Positions 61,196-64,000 of a stretch of DNA of 64,000 bases are shown here, in pieces. Origin of the DNA: Chrysomallon squamiferum (Eukaryota > Mollusca > Gastropoda > Neomphalida > Peltospiridae). Position 1 is the first letter of the stretch. Every line of letters starts with the position of its first letter. Where the stretch lies: NCBI GenBank assembly GCA_012295275.1, contig CM022677.1, positions 6,683,280-6,747,279 on the forward strand, written 5' to 3'. Below the pieces are notes generated by a model. That model was given only the letters and a program-made list of their open reading frames with translations. It made no database searches and was not told where the DNA came from. The translations under genes were made by a program, and so were the position numbers.

Positions 61196-61580
61196 CTAAC
61201 ATCCCCTACGTGTACTGAACCTCACAGAGTTGTAGGTGTGGCAACATCTCCAAAGGGAATGGCTAATTAGTACATTAATATTATATTAGATAGACAGACA
61301 GATAGATAGACTACATACAGAGATAGTTACTGACGATAGATGAACAACTGGATACATAGGGTATTGCTACTTTTTTCCTATTTCGAATACAGTGCCATTA
61401 ATTTAAAAGCCCTTTCTATATAGAGAAAGACAGACAGGCCAACAGAAGTGTATGTACTTATGACATATAAATATCTCCCTCTGGCTTTCTTACTCTCTCT
61501 CTCACTCTCCGGATTACTCTAATCAGATGGATTATTTTATTTTACCAGATATTATGTGATAATTAAGTATTATAGGTTCT

Positions 61581-62200
61581 GTGATTAATGTGCTCTTTAA
61601 TGGAAAATATTATAGACACTTCTTGGCCCCCATATTTGGTGATGAAATCAATGGTTTGGGCATTGATGTAGTCTATTCTGAGTTTTATTTAAGTTTTTTG
61701 AAACAGTTGAAAGTCCACGGTTCATCTGGTGAGGCACGTTGTCAAACTTCAAATAAAATCAAAAGGATGAGGTATGCCGAGGCATTGTCAGAGGAAGAAA
61801 GTGTCAAGAGGTACGAAGAAGAGTTGGCAGAGAAGAAGAAGAAGGAGGAAGAAAAGGGAAGGAAAGCAAATGTTTTAGAGGCAAAATTACAACAAAAAAA
61901 AACGAATAGAAGATATCAAAGTCAAAACGGCAGTTCAATTTGAATGCTACAGCAGAACCGGTGGATGCAGCCAAAGAAAACGTTGATGGTGAGTCTGAAC
62001 TAGAAGACAGAGATGTAGTAGATACACAAGACAAATGTGAATTCTGTGGCAGAGTTGATGATGGAATGAATTCTGATGAGTTCATAGGATGTGAGGGGTG
62101 CCCAAATTGGTATTGTCTTGATTCTTGAAATCTTGAAATCCCAGCTGGTGCAGACTTTAAAGATATTGTATTCTTGTGTGATATTTGTCAAGGAGTTTAG
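61581..62200 (+). pseudogene. Transposase-type C-terminus with coiled coil and PHD-like finger
   Basis: 61581-61943 is open and ends with a charged helix (EEESVKRYEEELAEKKKKEE). After a frame change, 61940-62128 continues NVDGESELEDRDVVDTQ and a C-x2-C-x12-C-x2-C-x4-[C] finger (CEFCGRVDDG, GCEGCPNWYC). A stop then follows, with EIPAGADFKDIVFLCDICQ completing the last Cys pair. The order (charged helix, acidic linker, terminal PHD) is seen in pogo-like transposase tails. The usual His is replaced by Cys and the partner Cys by Ser. An 8-bp duplication (CTTGAAAT) disrupts the finger. Confidence 0.5.
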
Positions 62201-62749
62201 TTTATTTTCAGTTTTCAGTTTGACTTGTATTATGATTAGGACTAATTATTTTAAATAATATTAATATGTTGTTGTTTTTATCGTTAATATCGTTATATCA
62301 GTATTACGGTCATCATTATAAAGAAAGAAACAATTATAAACAAATAAACAGATAGAGAGATAGACACATACACAGACACAGACACACACACATAGAAAAG
62401 AAATAGTTTGGTATACGTGTTTGTCTTAGAGGATAGTTCATATCAGTGAGAGGTTGTTTATGTATATAGTTAAATAACAGACAGATATATGCATTGATGG
62501 ACATAGAGATAGATAGACATTTTACATTTCATAGGCAAATGAACTTGTAAGAAAATGTTTGTACATGCATTATTATATAATATCACATTAACCTCGCTTT
62601 TAACAACTTTTCTTTTATTCGTCATTTTAATTATTCAGTTCAGTTTTGGGTTTTTCTATCTGTCTGTGTGTCTGTATGTGTGTCTCACTCTCCATCTATT
62701 TGTCTGTCTATCTATCTATCCACCTACTTATCTAACTTTCAGATTACAG
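62201..62749. other. Spacer with tetranucleotide runs
   Basis: AT-rich with ACAGACAC and CTATCTAT words; no gene seen. Confidence 0.55.
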
Positions 62750-62874
62750 TGATAAGTGCAGGTGTCGCTGTAATTAAAACTTCAGTAAAAGAAATGATAA
62801 ACACTGCAGAAAACATTGATAATAAAGCAGCGATGATATTTTATCTGACTGGGAGAGGTTCTGTGTATGCCTAA
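62750..62874 (+). CDS. Terminal exon candidate
   Basis: After TAACTTTCAG an open block reads ITVISAGVAVIKTSVKEMIN, then ENIDNKAAMIFYLTGRG, ending SVYA and TAA. It looks protein-like (balanced composition, clean acceptor), but I do not recognise the family and see no upstream exon. Confidence 0.3.
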
Positions 62875-64000
62875 AATACTGAAGGATCTTAGATATTAAT
62901 ATTAACATTAATAAATGTATTTATGTATTTATTTGTCCCTGTAAACGGCAACTGAAATTTCCTTTGTATTGCAGTAATGAAAAAAATTGTTGTTGTTATT
63001 ATGATGAACGCTGTTTACCATATATAATGGAACTGAACGACAATATTTACAGTTTATTTGCTTCAACCAGACCTGTTTATACTAATACATACAAATTCAG
63101 CGAAAGAACCGTAATATTTTACATTTACATATAGCTCTCTAGATTATATCTAGTTGAATATTAATTGTCTAATTTTCAATTTAATTTTTAGGGGAGATAA
63201 TAGAATTTCACTTTCTACAGTTAATTAAGAATTAATCTGTAACAGCGCAGTATATTTACAGAACTTGTGTTATAATAAACAAGATTCATCTCGCGCATCC
63301 TCGCCTTTTCACTTTACTTTTAATAATAAAAACGTCTATTAATGTTTCTCTATATTCTAAACTTTTCTAGTATTTAAGAAAGATGAACTTGCAAATATCA
63401 ATAACATGGTGAAGTTCATTCATCTTAATCTAGCCTCTCACCTCTCAACTGCAATTCTACTATCTTAATAAAAAAAATAAAAAAAACAGAATTATTCGCA
63501 TTATTAAACGTTGATTCATTATTGAACTTGTTAGATACGTTATACCTGTTAATGAAAAATTAAGCTTATTATTTATTTATTTATTTATTTATTTATTATG
63601 CAAAATAAAATTATCTAATATTGTTAATGAAAAACAATAATACCTCTATTTATCAATACACTGTGTTTTCAATATATAATATTACCGCTACGCCTCTGTT
63701 AAAAACATAAAATACTGATGACTTATTTTCATAACGCCGTGTGAAATGACTCCTACTTAGCTGTTCTGTGAAACAAGTTCTGTTAATAAAAATCGCATTA
63801 GTATGGAAGCGTTCTCGATATTCTAATATAATTCTACTGTTGTTTATAAAAACACGCTAATCTGGAAGCCCAATCTACTTTTCTGAATGGTCACTGTGTT
63901 TTCGCAGTAAAATTACACCTGTAATGTTTACTATAATGCTACAGTACACACATAAAACAAGAACAACAACGACAACGACAACAACAATAGTAATGTAAAG
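62875..64000. other. AT-rich spacer to the window end
   Basis: No gene. (TTTA)n at 63560-63597 and an ACAACGACAACGACAACAAC run near 63964-63990. Confidence 0.6.

Overview
This is a eukaryotic, animal-type genomic window. It is strongly AT-rich, full of microsatellites and minisatellites, and its coding similarity comes in short exons with GT/AG borders. The recognisable host families (MCC tumour-suppressor-like coiled coil, prolyl 4-hydroxylase alpha, thrombospondin type-1 modules, an IRAG/JAW1-like coiled coil, a TRIM-type RING) and the transposon types point to an invertebrate, most likely a lophotrochozoan such as a mollusc. The taxon is an inference from memory of these families; no species can be named from the sequence alone.

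Layout. 1-780 is one copy of a dispersed repeat (second copy 34440-35334). 1942-4020 holds decayed TSP1 exons on the + strand. 4150-6277 is a broken non-LTR retrotransposon (ORF1 coiled coil with a 51-bp in-frame minisatellite, then the endonuclease domain). It is cut at a TTAA by a piggyBac-like end, followed by a KRAB-A-2-like integrase tail with a 21-bp in-frame minisatellite and a piggyBac transposase fragment (6278-8300). 8435-8965 is an inverted copy of 21190-21690. 9206-13959 (- strand) is an MCC homologue with stops, at least one frameshift and its central exons missing. 16516-17625 (- strand) is a prolyl 4-hydroxylase alpha copy with an intact catalytic end and a frameshifted front. 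18085-18650 is a minisatellite, and 18650-25690 is repeats and decayed exon-like pieces, ending at a 200-N gap (25711-25910).

25911-34440 is mostly AT-rich spacer with weak exon-like pieces, a 72-nt hairpin (30584-30655) and a clean 50-bp tandem array (32831-33173). 35335-36259 is a hAT transposon remnant. 36884-37170 is an isolated GC-rich fold-back cluster. 37465-39085 duplicates 60335-61445. 41511-41890 is a tandem cluster of a CpG-rich repeat. 43630-44560 repeats the tetranucleotide-type region at 24650-25690, and 44985-46690 duplicates 22318-23520. 45831-48612 (+) carries exons of an IRAG/JAW1-like protein, followed by a dead RING finger at 49147. 49918-58756 is an approximately 71-bp satellite of about 125 copies with higher-order duplications, bordered by a LINE 3' coding relic. 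61581-62200 is a PHD-ended transposase-type relic.

Overall the window reads as a gene and transposon graveyard rather than a working gene cluster. Every clear coding similarity longer than one exon is interrupted. I found no intact novel multi-gene system. The best leads for a second look are the satellite with its higher-order structure, the intronic hairpin at 30.6 kb, the GC-rich fold-back cluster, the CpG-rich dispersed monomer, and the question of whether the MCC, P4HA and IRAG-like breaks are real or consensus errors.
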